64,000 nucleotides of DNA, taken from contig NZ_CP076103.1 in the NCBI RefSeq assembly GCF_018732085.1, positions 2,170,001 to 2,234,000 on the forward strand, given 5' to 3'. The translations under genes and the position numbers were made by a program. This document shows, in pieces, positions 10,594 to 19,979 of this stretch (positions are counted from its first letter, which is position 1; each line of letters starts with the position of its first letter). The notes beneath the pieces were generated by a model. The model had not been told where the DNA came from. It ran no database searches and saw only the letters and a program-made list of their open reading frames with translations. This DNA is from Lysobacter capsici. Its GTDB lineage: Bacteria; Pseudomonadota; Gammaproteobacteria; Xanthomonadales; Xanthomonadaceae.

Positions 10594-13212
10594 TCAGACC
10601 AAAGCCTTGATCCGATACAACGCCTCCAGCGCCTGCTTCGGCGTCAACTCGTCCGGGTCGACCTCGGCCAGCGCATCCAGGGCCGCCGAGGACGGCGCGG
10701 CGAACAGGCCGAACTGCTGCGGCGCGTCCAGCGCGGCCTTCGCGAACGAGGGCTTGGGCGTGTCGCGGCCTTGTTGTTCGAGTTCGATCAGCCGCCCGCG
10801 CGCCTGCTTGACCACCGACTTGGGCAGGCCGGCCAGCGCGGCCACCTGCAGGCCGAAGCTGCGATCGGCCGGGCCGTCCTTGACCGCGTGCATGAACACC
10901 AACTGCTCGCCGCCGTTCTTGTCGTGATGCTCGACCGCGTCCAGATGCACGTTGGCGATGCCGTTGCCCGGTTCGGCCAACGCGGTCAGTTCGAAATAAT
11001 GCGTCGCGAACAAGGTGTAGGCGCGGTTGCCGTGGGCGAGGTGGCGCGCGCAGGCCTCGGCCAGGGCCAGGCCGTCGTAGGTCGAGGTGCCGCGGCCGAT
11101 TTCGTCCATCAGCACCAGCGACTGGTGGGTGGCGTGATGCAGGATGTAGCTGGTCTCGCTCATCTCGACCATGAAGGTCGACTGGCCGCGGGCGAGGTCG
11201 TCGCCGGCGCCGATGCGGGTCAGGATGCGGTCGATCGGGCCGATCAGCGCGCGCGACGCCGGCACGAAGCTGCCGATGTGCGCGAGCAGCACGATCAGCG
11301 CGTTCTGGCGCATGTAGGTCGATTTACCGCCCATGTTCGGGCCGGTGATGACCAGCATGCGGCGGCCGTTGTCTTCGTCGAGGATCAGGTCGTTGGGTTC
11401 GAACGGTTCCTTGCGCACCGCCTCGACCACCGGATGGCGGCCGCGTTCGATCCGCAGCCCCGGCGCGTCCGTCAGTTCCGGTCGCGACCAGTCCAGCGAG
11501 GCGGCGCGTTCGGCGAAGCCGCACAGCACGTCGAGTTCGGACAGCGCCGCGGCGCAGCGCTTGAGCGGTTCCAGGCGTTCGTTGAGCGCGTCGAGCAATT
11601 GCTCGTACAGCAGCCGCTCGCGCGCCAGCGAGCGTTCGCGCGCCGACAGCACCTTGTCTTCGAACTGCTTGAGTTCTTCGGTGATGTAGCGCTCGGCGTT
11701 GCTCAGGGTCTGCCGGCGGGTGTAATGGGTCGGTGCCTTCTGCGCTTGTCCCTTGCTGATTTCCAGGTAATAGCCGTGGACGCGGTTGTAGCCGACCTTG
11801 AGCGTGGCGATGCCGCTGCTGGCGCGTTCGCGCGCTTCCAGGTCGACCAGGAACTGATCGGCGTTGGTCGACAGCGTGCGCAGTTCGTCGAGCTCGGCGT
11901 CGAAGCCCGGCGCGAACACGCCGCCGTCGCGCGCCAGCACCGGCGGCTGGGTGACGATGGCCTGGGCGAGCAAATGCGCATGTTCGTCGTGTTCGCCGAG
12001 CGAGGCGCACAGCGCGTTGAGCCGCGGCGAATCCAGCGGGCGCAGGATCGTGCCGAGGTCGGGCAACAGGCCCAGGCCGTCGCGCAAGGTCGACAGGTCG
12101 CGCGGACGCGCGCTGCGCAGGGCGATGCGCGAGAGGATGCGTTCGAGATCGCCGAGCGCGCGGAAGCGTTCGCGCACCTCGTCGCCGGCGCCGCTGTCGA
12201 TCAAGGTCGATACGGCGTGGTGGCGATGGCGCAGCACGTCGCGGTCGCGCAGCGGCCGGTGCAGCCAGCGCCGCAGCAGGCGTCCGCCCATCGGCGTGAC
12301 CGTGCTGTCGAGCACGCCGAGCAAGGTGGTGCGGCTGTCGCCGTCGACGCGGCTGTCGAGTTCCAGATGCCGGCGCGTGGCCGCGTTCATCGCGATCGCG
12401 CCGTCGCCGGATTCGACCGCGATCGAGGTCAGGTGCGGCAGGCGCTGCTTCTGGGTTTCTTCCACATAACCCAGCAACGCGGCGGCCGCGGCGATCGCCA
12501 GCGGCTTGTCTTCCAGGCCGAAACCGCTCAGGTCGTGCACGGCGAAGAAACGCAGCAACTGGCGCCGGCCGCTGTCGACATCGAACAGCCACGGCGGACG
12601 CCGGCGCATGCCGTTGCGTTCGGCCACGAACGGCGCCCAGCCGTCTTCGTCGGCGACCAGCACCTCGGCCGGTTCCAGCCGCGCGATCTCGGCTTCGAGC
12701 GCGTCTTCGGTGGCGACTTCGTTGACCAGGAAACGGCCGGCGGCCAGATCGGCCCAGGCCACGCCATAACCGTGCTTGCCGCGCGAGATCGCCAGCAGCA
12801 GGGTGTCGCGGCGTTCGTTGAGCAGGGCCTCGTCGGTGACCGTGCCCGGGGTGATCACGCGCACCACCTTGCGTTCGACGATGCCCTTGGCCAGGGCCGG
12901 GTCGCCGATCTGTTCGCAGATCGCCACCGATTCGCCCAGCGCGACCAGCCGCGCCAGATAGCCTTCGGCCGAATGGTGCGGCACGCCGGCCATCGGGATC
13001 GGTTGACCGGCCGAATTGCCGCGTTGGGTCAGGGTGATGTCGAGCAGTCGCGCCGCCTTGCGGGCGTCGTCGTAGAACAACTCGTAGAAATCGCCCATGC
13101 GGAAGAACATCAGCACATCGGGGTGCTCGGACTTGGCGGCGAAGAACTGCCGCATCAGCGGGGTGTGTTCTTCCTGGCTTTTCTCTGCGCTGGTCTTTGG
13201 ATTTTTCTGCAT
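10594..13212 (-). CDS. mutS: DNA mismatch repair ATPase
   Basis: 872-residue MutS that recognises mismatches and recruits MutL. The N-terminal mismatch-binding motif is present (MFFRMGDFYELFYDDA, containing the F-x-E wedge). Connector, lever and clamp regions follow, and the C-terminal ABC-type ATPase has GPNMGGKSTYMRQ and the Walker B/signature region FMVEMSETSYIL..LVLMDEIGRGTSTYDG. Length is normal. The ATG at 13210-13212 is preferred; a TTG three codons upstream is an alternative, and no strong Shine-Dalgarno decides between them. Monocistronic; the DNA after the stop is repeat-rich. Confidence 0.97.
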   Translation of the reverse strand: MQKNPKTSAEKSQEEHTPLMRQFFAAKSEHPDVLMFFRMGDFYELFYDDARKAARLLDITLTQRGNSAGQPIPMAGVPHHSAEGYLARLVALGESVAICEQIGDPALAKGIVERKVVRVITPGTVTDEALLNERRDTLLLAISRGKHGYGVAWADLAAGRFLVNEVATEDALEAEIARLEPAEVLVADEDGWAPFVAERNGMRRRPPWLFDVDSGRRQLLRFFAVHDLSGFGLEDKPLAIAAAAALLGYVEETQKQRLPHLTSIAVESGDGAIAMNAATRRHLELDSRVDGDSRTTLLGVLDSTVTPMGGRLLRRWLHRPLRDRDVLRHRHHAVSTLIDSGAGDEVRERFRALGDLERILSRIALRSARPRDLSTLRDGLGLLPDLGTILRPLDSPRLNALCASLGEHDEHAHLLAQAIVTQPPVLARDGGVFAPGFDAELDELRTLSTNADQFLVDLEARERASSGIATLKVGYNRVHGYYLEISKGQAQKAPTHYTRRQTLSNAERYITEELKQFEDKVLSARERSLARERLLYEQLLDALNERLEPLKRCAAALSELDVLCGFAERAASLDWSRPELTDAPGLRIERGRHPVVEAVRKEPFEPNDLILDEDNGRRMLVITGPNMGGKSTYMRQNALIVLLAHIGSFVPASRALIGPIDRILTRIGAGDDLARGQSTFMVEMSETSYILHHATHQSLVLMDEIGRGTSTYDGLALAEACARHLAHGNRAYTLFATHYFELTALAEPGNGIANVHLDAVEHHDKNGGEQLVFMHAVKDGPADRSFGLQVAALAGLPKSVVKQARGRLIELEQQGRDTPKPSFAKAALDAPQQFGLFAAPSSAALDALAEVDPDELTPKQALEALYRIKALV

Positions 13213-13734
13213 TTGATTCAAGGGGTTGCTGCTCTTTATCTCGATGTGTCGGGCGGGCGATGCCCGATGCGGTCGCCGTGGTCAGCGCCGGCGCGCCGGG
13301 CTTCACGCGTAGTCCCGTAATCGGCACGGGCAAGGCCGTCAATTTTGCCCTGAATATGGAATGGAAGCGCGATCGGGTCTTCGGCGGCGCCCGGACGCAC
13401 CGATTCGGCTTCGGCCGGATCGAACTGCGCCACGTCCCACGACGCCGGGCGAACGCGCGCCGGTCGCGTCGATTGGCGTCGACGCGCGTGTCCGTTTCAC
13501 GCTTCGACGCGCACGAATGCGAAAACGTGATGCAGCCCGTCGTGGCTGTTGCAGCGCACATTGCTTACTCCTGAAACCATACGCTAGCGTGCGGGGGCGA
13601 TGGCAGGGGGAGCGATGCCGGAACCTCGTGGGCGTCCTCGCCGTCAGTCGGACTTCGCTTTTTTCGTCGGAAAACCTTCTCATCGGACACCATCAGGTGT
13701 CCGCAGCGAACATCATCTCGAAGGGGAATTAAGG
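13213..13734. other. Intergenic region between mutS and the GDSL hydrolase
   Basis: 522 bp separating divergent mutS and the gene at 13735. Open frames here have no recognisable protein character or start signals. It must contain both promoters, but I see no motif strong enough to call. Confidence 0.5.
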
Positions 13735-14823
13735 ATGAAGACTCTGTTCCGCAACAAGGCGGGGCGGTTGCTTTCGGCTGTGGCGCTGATCGCGCTCGCG
13801 GCCCCCGCCACGGCCAATACCCTCAACCAGAACGTGTCGTGGACCATCGACCGGGCCGGCACCAGCACCACGTATCGGACCGTCGCCTACGGCGATTCGA
13901 TCTTCGCCGGCTACAACGGCTCGATCAGCAACGCGGGCAAATACTCGGCGCCGACGGTGGACGCCGAATACCTGTCGGCGCGCTGGAACGCCGATATCGA
14001 AAGCGTGCGTCGCGCCAAGTCCGGCGCGGTGGCGCGCGACGTGTACGAAAACAAGATCGTGGCCGAGCGGTCCTACATGCAGGCCGCCTCGACTCGGGTG
14101 GTGAGCTTCGAGATGTGCGGCAACGACGGCCTGCAGGCGCGTTCGGCGTTCAAGTCGCAGACCGGCACCTGCGACTACAGCGGGCTGGATGCGGCGATCA
14201 ATTCGTGCAAGACCTACGTGGCCGCGGCGATGGATTACATCAACACCAACGCGCACGCCAACACCCGGCTCAAGGTGATTTCCAATCTGCACTATCCCGG
14301 CTACAACGCCGACAACGTGCAGAGTTCCTGCCGCGACGCCGGCACCGGCCAGACGGTCAACATGCGCGACCGCTTCCTGCCGGCGATCGCCAAGATGAAC
14401 TACTGGATGTGCGAATACGCCCGCCAGAAGGGCTTCAAGTGCGCGGACAGCTTCGCCCAGTACATGGCCGCGGACTACGACAGCAACGGCGACGGCCTGA
14501 TCGATTCCGACGCGCTGCGCTACGTGGCCGGGGAAAGCGAAGCCAGCTACATCACCCGCACCTCGGTGACCCTGCGTGCCACTTTGCGCGATGCGAACAC
14601 CAAGTTCGTTTCCTCGTCGAGTTCCTACGACTACATCCAGTCCGACGACACCCATCCGACCTATAACGGCGGCACCGTGTCGGCCGGTCTGTGGGGCGGG
14701 ACCACCGGCAGCGGCGCGCCGCGTTATTCCAGCTTCACCAACGGCCGCAACCCGATCTGGAACCAGTACGGGCACGAGCGCATGGGCTGGGCGTTGTCGG
14801 TGTATCAGCCGGCCAATCCCTGA
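13735..14823 (+). CDS. Secreted SGNH/GDSL-family hydrolase
   Basis: 362-residue exported esterase/lipase-like hydrolase. The signal peptide MKTLFRNKAGRLLSAVALIA ends at ATA/N. Block I is AYGDSIFAGY with the nucleophile S55 in GDS. The C-terminal SDDTHP (about residues 303-308) supplies the Asp-x-x-His pair. A central Asn-containing block, EMCGNDGL, fits block III. The DYDSNGDGLIDSD segment looks like a calcium-binding loop (DxDxDG). A strong AAGGGG lies eight to twelve bases before the ATG. Substrate is unknown. It may be co-transcribed with the next two genes (gaps of 26 and 23 nt). Confidence 0.85.
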   Translation: MKTLFRNKAGRLLSAVALIALAAPATANTLNQNVSWTIDRAGTSTTYRTVAYGDSIFAGYNGSISNAGKYSAPTVDAEYLSARWNADIESVRRAKSGAVARDVYENKIVAERSYMQAASTRVVSFEMCGNDGLQARSAFKSQTGTCDYSGLDAAINSCKTYVAAAMDYINTNAHANTRLKVISNLHYPGYNADNVQSSCRDAGTGQTVNMRDRFLPAIAKMNYWMCEYARQKGFKCADSFAQYMAADYDSNGDGLIDSDALRYVAGESEASYITRTSVTLRATLRDANTKFVSSSSSYDYIQSDDTHPTYNGGTVSAGLWGGTTGSGAPRYSSFTNGRNPIWNQYGHERMGWALSVYQPANP

Positions 14824-14849
14824 TCGCGCGTCCGACGGACTGAACGACT

Positions 14850-15518
14850 GTGACCGAGCGCCGTCCTCCGCATGCCCCGTCGTCCCGAGCGGACGGCGAG
14901 GGCATGCGTGTGATCGCCAAGCCCGCCACCCGCGGCAGCGCGCTGCCGTGGGTGGTGGGTGTCGCGGTGGTCGCGGTCGCGCTGGCGGGGTGGTGGGGCC
15001 TGCGCGAACCGGCGCACGGCTCCGATGATGTCGTCGCGCACGCCGGCAGGGATCGCGACGCGATGGCCGCCGCGATGGACGAGCGGTCCGCATCGACGAA
15101 TCCCGCACGACGAACCGTATCGCCGCAACAGGCGCAGGACATGCCGAGCAAGGATCCCGACGATCTCGCCGCGTACTTCCAGCCCGGCGATCCGGAACCC
15201 ACCGGCGCGCAGGTCATCGAGGCCTTGCAGAAGGCCGGCGTGCGCACCGGCCTGGGCGCGTTCAATCCGCCCGGAACCAGTCCGCCGCTGGTAGGGCTGG
15301 CGGTGCCGGAAGGCTATGAGTTGCCGCAAGGCTATGTCCGCCATCATCAGGTGACCGACGAGGGCGTTCCGATCGAGCCGATCCTGATGTTCTCGCCCGA
15401 CTTCGTCCTGCGCGACGCCCGGGGCCGGCCGATCGCGATGCCGGCCGACCGGGTGGTGCCGCCGGAACTCGCGCCGCCCGGCATGCCGCGGCGGCAGATC
15501 CAGATTCCCCCGCGCTGA
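14850..15518 (+). CDS. Single-pass membrane-anchored hypothetical protein
   Basis: About 222 residues from a GTG start; a second candidate start is ATG at 14904. One hydrophobic helix (LPWVVGVAVVAVALAGWWGL) lies near the N-terminus, followed by a hydrophilic Pro-rich periplasmic region. No enzyme motif is visible. Position directly between the secreted GDSL hydrolase and the Lnt-like membrane protein suggests an accessory role, perhaps in export or maturation of the hydrolase; this is inference from context only. Confidence 0.65.
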   Translation: MTERRPPHAPSSRADGEGMRVIAKPATRGSALPWVVGVAVVAVALAGWWGLREPAHGSDDVVAHAGRDRDAMAAAMDERSASTNPARRTVSPQQAQDMPSKDPDDLAAYFQPGDPEPTGAQVIEALQKAGVRTGLGAFNPPGTSPPLVGLAVPEGYELPQGYVRHHQVTDEGVPIEPILMFSPDFVLRDARGRPIAMPADRVVPPELAPPGMPRRQIQIPPR

Positions 15519-15541
15519 CACAGCGACACGGAGCGTTCGAC

Positions 15542-18110
15542 TTGACCCATGAGCGGTTGTCCCGCTGGCGCAGCCTCGCCGGCATTCTCGCCACCGCCGT
15601 GTTGCTCGGCGTGTACGCGCTCGGTGGCTTCGCCTGGATTCTGGGCTTCGTCGCGCTGGTGCCGTGGTTGCTGGTGCTCAATCGCGACAGGACGGCGCTG
15701 CGCGTGCTCGCGATCGGCGCGTTGATGAGCGTGGCGTTCGTGGCGGCGGTTTTCTACTGGTTCGGTGCGGCGATCGGCGCCTACACCGGCGTGGGGGGCA
15801 CGACGGCCACGGTGGTGCTGCTCGTGGCCGCGCCGCTGGTGCAGCCGCAATTCATCGCGTTCGCGCTGGTGCGCCAGTGGGCCGGACGCCGTTACGGCCC
15901 CGTGCTGCGCGCGCTGGCCGCGGCCTGCGCATGGGTCGCCTGCGAATGGCTGGTGGCCAAGCCCTTGGGCGATACGCTGGGACACGGCTTGTTTCCGTCC
16001 GCGGTGCTGCGCCAGGTCGCCGACCTCGGCGGCGCCACCGGCATCACTGTTTTGCTGCTGCTGGTCAATGAGGCGATCGCTTTCGCCATCGTCAAATATC
16101 GCGGCCGAGGTGCAGATCGCAGCCTGCGCGTGCTGCTGCGGCCGCTCGCGTTGGCCGCGGGCATCGTGGCGTGCATGGCCGGTTACGGCGCGGTGCGGCG
16201 CGCGTCCTTGCAGGCGCCCGCGCTCGCCGATGCGCCGACGCTGCGCGTCGCGATGGTCCAGGCCAACATCACCGACTACGAACGCCTGCGCAAGGAAATT
16301 GGCGCGTACGGCGTGGTCCGGCGCGTGCTCGACACCCATTACGCCTTGTCGTGGTCGGCGATCCGCGATCACCAGGCCGACGTGCTGCTGTGGTCGGAGA
16401 CCGTGTATCCCACCACCTTCGGCCATCCGCGCAGCGAGGACGGCGCCGCGCTGGACCGCGAGATCCAGGGTTTCGTCGATGCGGCCGGCGTGCCCCTGGT
16501 GTTCGGCACCTACGACCGCGACGCGCAGGGCGAGTACAACGCGGCCGCGTTTCTCGAACCGCACAAGCAGCCCGGCAACGGCCTGCTCGGCGTCTATCGC
16601 AAGACCTATCCGTTCCCGCTGACCGAGCACGTGCCAAGCTGGCTCGACGGGCCGCGCTTGCGCAGCTGGCTGCCGTGGACCGGCACCTGGAGCCCGGGCG
16701 ACGGCGCGCGCGTGCTGCCGTTGCGCAGCGCGGACGGGCGCGAGGTCAACGTGGTGCCGCTGATCTGCCTGGACGATGTGCATCCGGACCTGGCCATCGA
16801 CGGCGCACGTCTCGGCGCGCAGGCCATCCTTGGTATTTCCAACGATTCGTGGTTTACCGCGTATCCGGTGGGCGCGCGCCTGCATCTGGCGGTCGCGGCC
16901 TTCCGCAGCATCGAGACGCGCCTGCGCAGGTGAGATAAAACAATCTCTTCCCCCCCCCCAGATGTGTGTGTGTGCAGCTATCTAATCCAGCATCGAGACG
17001 CGCCTGCCGCAGGTGCGCGTCACCACCAATGGATTCAGCGCGATCATCGACGACACCGGCGAGGTGCTCGCGAACACCGCGATCGGCGATCAAGCCGTGC
17101 TGACCGCGTTCGTCAGCGCGCGCGATCCGTTGCCGACCTTGATGGTGCGCTGGGGCGATTGGGTCGGGCGCGCGGGTGCGGCGTTCCTGCTCGCGTTGGC
17201 CGCGCTGACGGCGTGGCAGGCGTTGCGTCGTCGCGCCGGTGCCGCGCCGCAGGTGGAAACGGTCGTCGAAGTGATGATGCTCACGCCGCTGTGGCGAGCG
17301 CTGACCGGCGCGTTGCGGTTGTGCGCGGGCGTGGGTTTGCTATGGCTGGCCTACGACATGCTGACCCGCATCGGCCTGCAGATTCAGTCCTTGTCGCAGC
17401 TATGGCTGTTCGCCGCCGCCGTACTCGCGCCGGCCGTGGCCGCGTGGGCGATCGAGCGCGCGTACGCCGCGCAAGCGCGCATCGAAGGGCCGCTGTTGGT
17501 GCTGGATCAACGCCGGCGACGGATCGAACTTCCGGTCGCCTCGATCGCCGCGCTGCGGCCCTGGCGCATTCCACTGCCGGGCAGCGGCGTCGATGTGCGC
17601 CTGGCCGCGGGGCCTTGGTGGCGGTGGAGTCTGGCGGCGACCCGCCCGCAGGCATTGCAGCGCATGTTGGCCGCGACCGGCCTGTCGATTCGCCTGGAAG
17701 GCGGCTTCGCGAACGCTCTGGCCGATCTGGCCCAGACGCGTGCGGACGCACGCCGGCGCCGGCTCGATCACCCGCTGGTGAAATTCGCCTTGTTCGCGCT
17801 GCTGCTGGCGCTGGTCGCGTTCCGTCTGCACCAGATCATCGCCTTCGGCGGCGTCTTCGGCGAGTACTACAGCTATGGACTCGCGGCTTATCTCACCGGC
17901 CTGCTGATCTGGTGGGCATCGTGGTCGATCGGTCTGATGCTGTTCGCCGCGGTGCTGCGGGTGGTGATCGAAACCGTCGTCGTACTGGCCATCGCGATGC
18001 GCTCCACGCACGCGGCCGCCGTGCGCGACGCACTGGAATGGCTGGGGCGTCTGGCCTTCTACCTGGGCGTGCCGGCCTGGCTGGCGATGCGGTTGCTGGC
18101 TACGGGATGA
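15542..18110 (+). pseudogene. Apolipoprotein N-acyltransferase-like carbon-nitrogen hydrolase with extra C-terminal membrane region; frame broken by an 82-bp duplication unit
   Basis: The N-terminal part is polytopic (ILATAVLLGVYALGGFAWIL and several further helices), then a nitrilase-type domain follows. The catalytic triad candidates are E in LLWSETVYP, K in GVYRKTYPFPLTEH and C in VPLICLDDVHP. The frame ends at 16933 inside SIETRLRR and resumes at SIETRLPQVRVTTNGFSAII. Removing one 82-bp duplication unit (16906-16987) restores a single uninterrupted 828-residue frame. The protein would be ~300 residues longer than ordinary Lnt, because an additional basic loop and several membrane helices follow the canonical last helix. 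The TTG start is supported by GGAG. It may be a paralogue of housekeeping Lnt, whose usual corC neighbour is absent. Labelled broken as sequenced; an assembly artefact is likely. Confidence 0.75.
16906..17007. repeat. Short direct duplication with poly-C and GT-rich insert
   Basis: CAGCATCGAGACGCGCCTGC is present at 16906-16925 and 16988-17007. Between them lies AT- and GT-rich filler that includes a run of about ten C, TGTGTGTGTG and stop codons, unlike anything around it. The second copy continues correctly into the conserved protein; the first copy diverges one base later. Confidence 0.92.
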
Positions 18111-18245
18111 AACGGCGAATGCCGCGTCATCGCGCTCAGGTTTATGCCGGAGCTCCGGCCGACTGATCGCATGTATCGGACAAGCGCCGCCGCATGAGCT
18201 GAGCCGATGCCTGGTGACAAGGCCTGGTGCCTGCGCTCGCGGCGC

Positions 18246-19685
18246 TCAGCGCGTCGGGGCCGACAGCGTTTTTTGCTTGCGCCTGGCGGCTTTCGCCGCG
18301 GCGTCGTCGCCCTTGGCCTCGTAGGTTTCGGCCAGGCTGTCCCAGGCGTTGGCGGACTTGGGAAACAGCAAGGTGTTGAGAATGAACACGCGCAGGGCGG
18401 TGTCGGCGCCGTGGGTTTCGCGCAAGGCGTAACCGGTGTTGTTGATCGTTCGCTCTAGCTGTGGCTTGTCGACGCTGCGATCGGCGCGCAAGGTCTTGGC
18501 GAATGCCCGCTTCTGCGGGTCGTCCGACGCGCGCAGCGCGAATGCGGCGATGCGGTCGGCCAGGGCCTGCGCCGGGAAGCGCTGCGGCGCGAGCGCGCCC
18601 ATCAGATCGTCCACCAAGGTGCGCGACCAGACGTTGCGGGCGCTGCCGTTGGTCAGGTAGACGACGGTGTAGACGTCGCGGTCGAGCGTGTCGCCGAACA
18701 ATATCCGCGCCCGCACCACGGTGCCGCCGTCGTGGCCGACGTTGCGGTAGTGACCGCTGTCGCCGCTCTCCCAGCCGCTGAGGAATTCGCCGCGTTGGCC
18801 GCCCGGCAGCGTGAGCGGCCGCCACAGTTGCATCAGCGTGGCCTTCGACACCAGTTCGCCGGCGGCGACCGCGCGCAGGAACGCGGACAGATCGCCGCGG
18901 CTCATGTACAGCGCGCTGTGGCCCACCGCGTAAGCGGGCCACGCTACATCCGGCGCCGGCTGCGCTTTGCCGTCCTTGCCGAGGTAGGAGGAGACCACGC
19001 CGTGCGCGGGCAGGCCGTCGCGGCCCAGCCAGGTGCGTTGCAGCTTCAGCGGGACGAGAATGCGTTCGCGCGCGATCCGCGGGTAAGGCTGGCCGTAGTG
19101 GGTTTCCAGCAGGTGCGTGAGCACCAGGTAGTTGGTCTGGGTGTAGCGCGTGCGGCTGCCGGGCGCGAACTGCATCGGCCGGGCGGCGGCGACGGCCAGG
19201 GCCGCCGGCAGGCTCGCGGGTAAGGAGGCGTTGGCTTCGGCGGTGCCGGCCATCTGCTCGGGCGTGTAGTACTCGGCGACGCCGGAGGTGTGATTGAGGA
19301 ACTGGCGCACGCTGATCGCCTTCCAGGGATCGGGCAGGTCGCGCAGGTAGGCGCTCGCGGGCCGGTCCAGGTCGATCTGGCCTTGTTCGACCAATTGCAT
19401 GAGCAAGGTGGAGACGAACAGTTTGGCGAGCGAGTACACCGGAAAGATGTCGTCCGCGGCCACGCGTTGGCCGCTGCCGAGGTCGGAGGCGCCGTACACG
19501 CCCTGGAACAGCGGCTTGCCGTCGTGGCTGATGTCGACCGCCTGGCCGACGATGCCGTAGCGCAGCGATTCGATGCGCAGTTGATGCTGCAGGCGTGCGT
19601 CGGGATCGGGCCGGATCGTGGCAGTCGCGAAGCCGGGGGCGAGGGCGAGCAGGCACAGCAGTACGTGGCGGAGGCGTCGATTCAT
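18246..19685 (-). CDS. Exported serine hydrolase, beta-lactamase/penicillin-binding-like family
   Basis: 479-residue protein with a Sec signal peptide (HVLLCLLALAPGFATA). The S-x-x-K catalytic motif is in VYSLAKLF, and GHDGGTVV stands where the family has its H/K-x-G motif. FLNHTSGVAEYYTPEQM is the typical early conserved block. The C-terminal ~60 residues (NTLLFPKSANAWDSLAETYE) resemble a TPR-like repeat. Members include class C beta-lactamases, D-aminopeptidases and esterases; no feature here proves lactam hydrolysis. It is divergent from the permease at 19980 across a 294-bp gap without obvious motifs. Confidence 0.85.
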   Translation of the reverse strand: MNRRLRHVLLCLLALAPGFATATIRPDPDARLQHQLRIESLRYGIVGQAVDISHDGKPLFQGVYGASDLGSGQRVAADDIFPVYSLAKLFVSTLLMQLVEQGQIDLDRPASAYLRDLPDPWKAISVRQFLNHTSGVAEYYTPEQMAGTAEANASLPASLPAALAVAAARPMQFAPGSRTRYTQTNYLVLTHLLETHYGQPYPRIARERILVPLKLQRTWLGRDGLPAHGVVSSYLGKDGKAQPAPDVAWPAYAVGHSALYMSRGDLSAFLRAVAAGELVSKATLMQLWRPLTLPGGQRGEFLSGWESGDSGHYRNVGHDGGTVVRARILFGDTLDRDVYTVVYLTNGSARNVWSRTLVDDLMGALAPQRFPAQALADRIAAFALRASDDPQKRAFAKTLRADRSVDKPQLERTINNTGYALRETHGADTALRVFILNTLLFPKSANAWDSLAETYEAKGDDAAAKAARRKQKTLSAPTR

Positions 19686-19979
19686 TGCGGTGCGGTTCGA
19701 AGGCGTTGATTGAAGGTCGGTGTACTGCAGGCCATCGAGCGTGCGCGAAATCCGGGCGCGAACCGGCCGAGACGCATGGTAGTCGATGCCGAGTCGCGGT
19801 CGTCCGGTCGCGCCAGGGTGAGCCGAGCCGGATCGCGACGATACCCGGGCGCGCAGGCCGAGGCCGCCCGATTGTGCGGACTTCCGCGTCCCGGCCGGGC
19901 AAGCGCGACTAGTCCGGCGCGCCGCGCCGGTGCGAGCATCGCTTGAACGCATCCGCCCGACTTCGCCGCTGGAGCTTCG

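Noticed and set aside
13197..13732. Open frames between mutS and the GDSL hydrolase
   Set aside because: No ribosome sites, no domain resemblance, overlapping frames on both strands; treated as non-coding.
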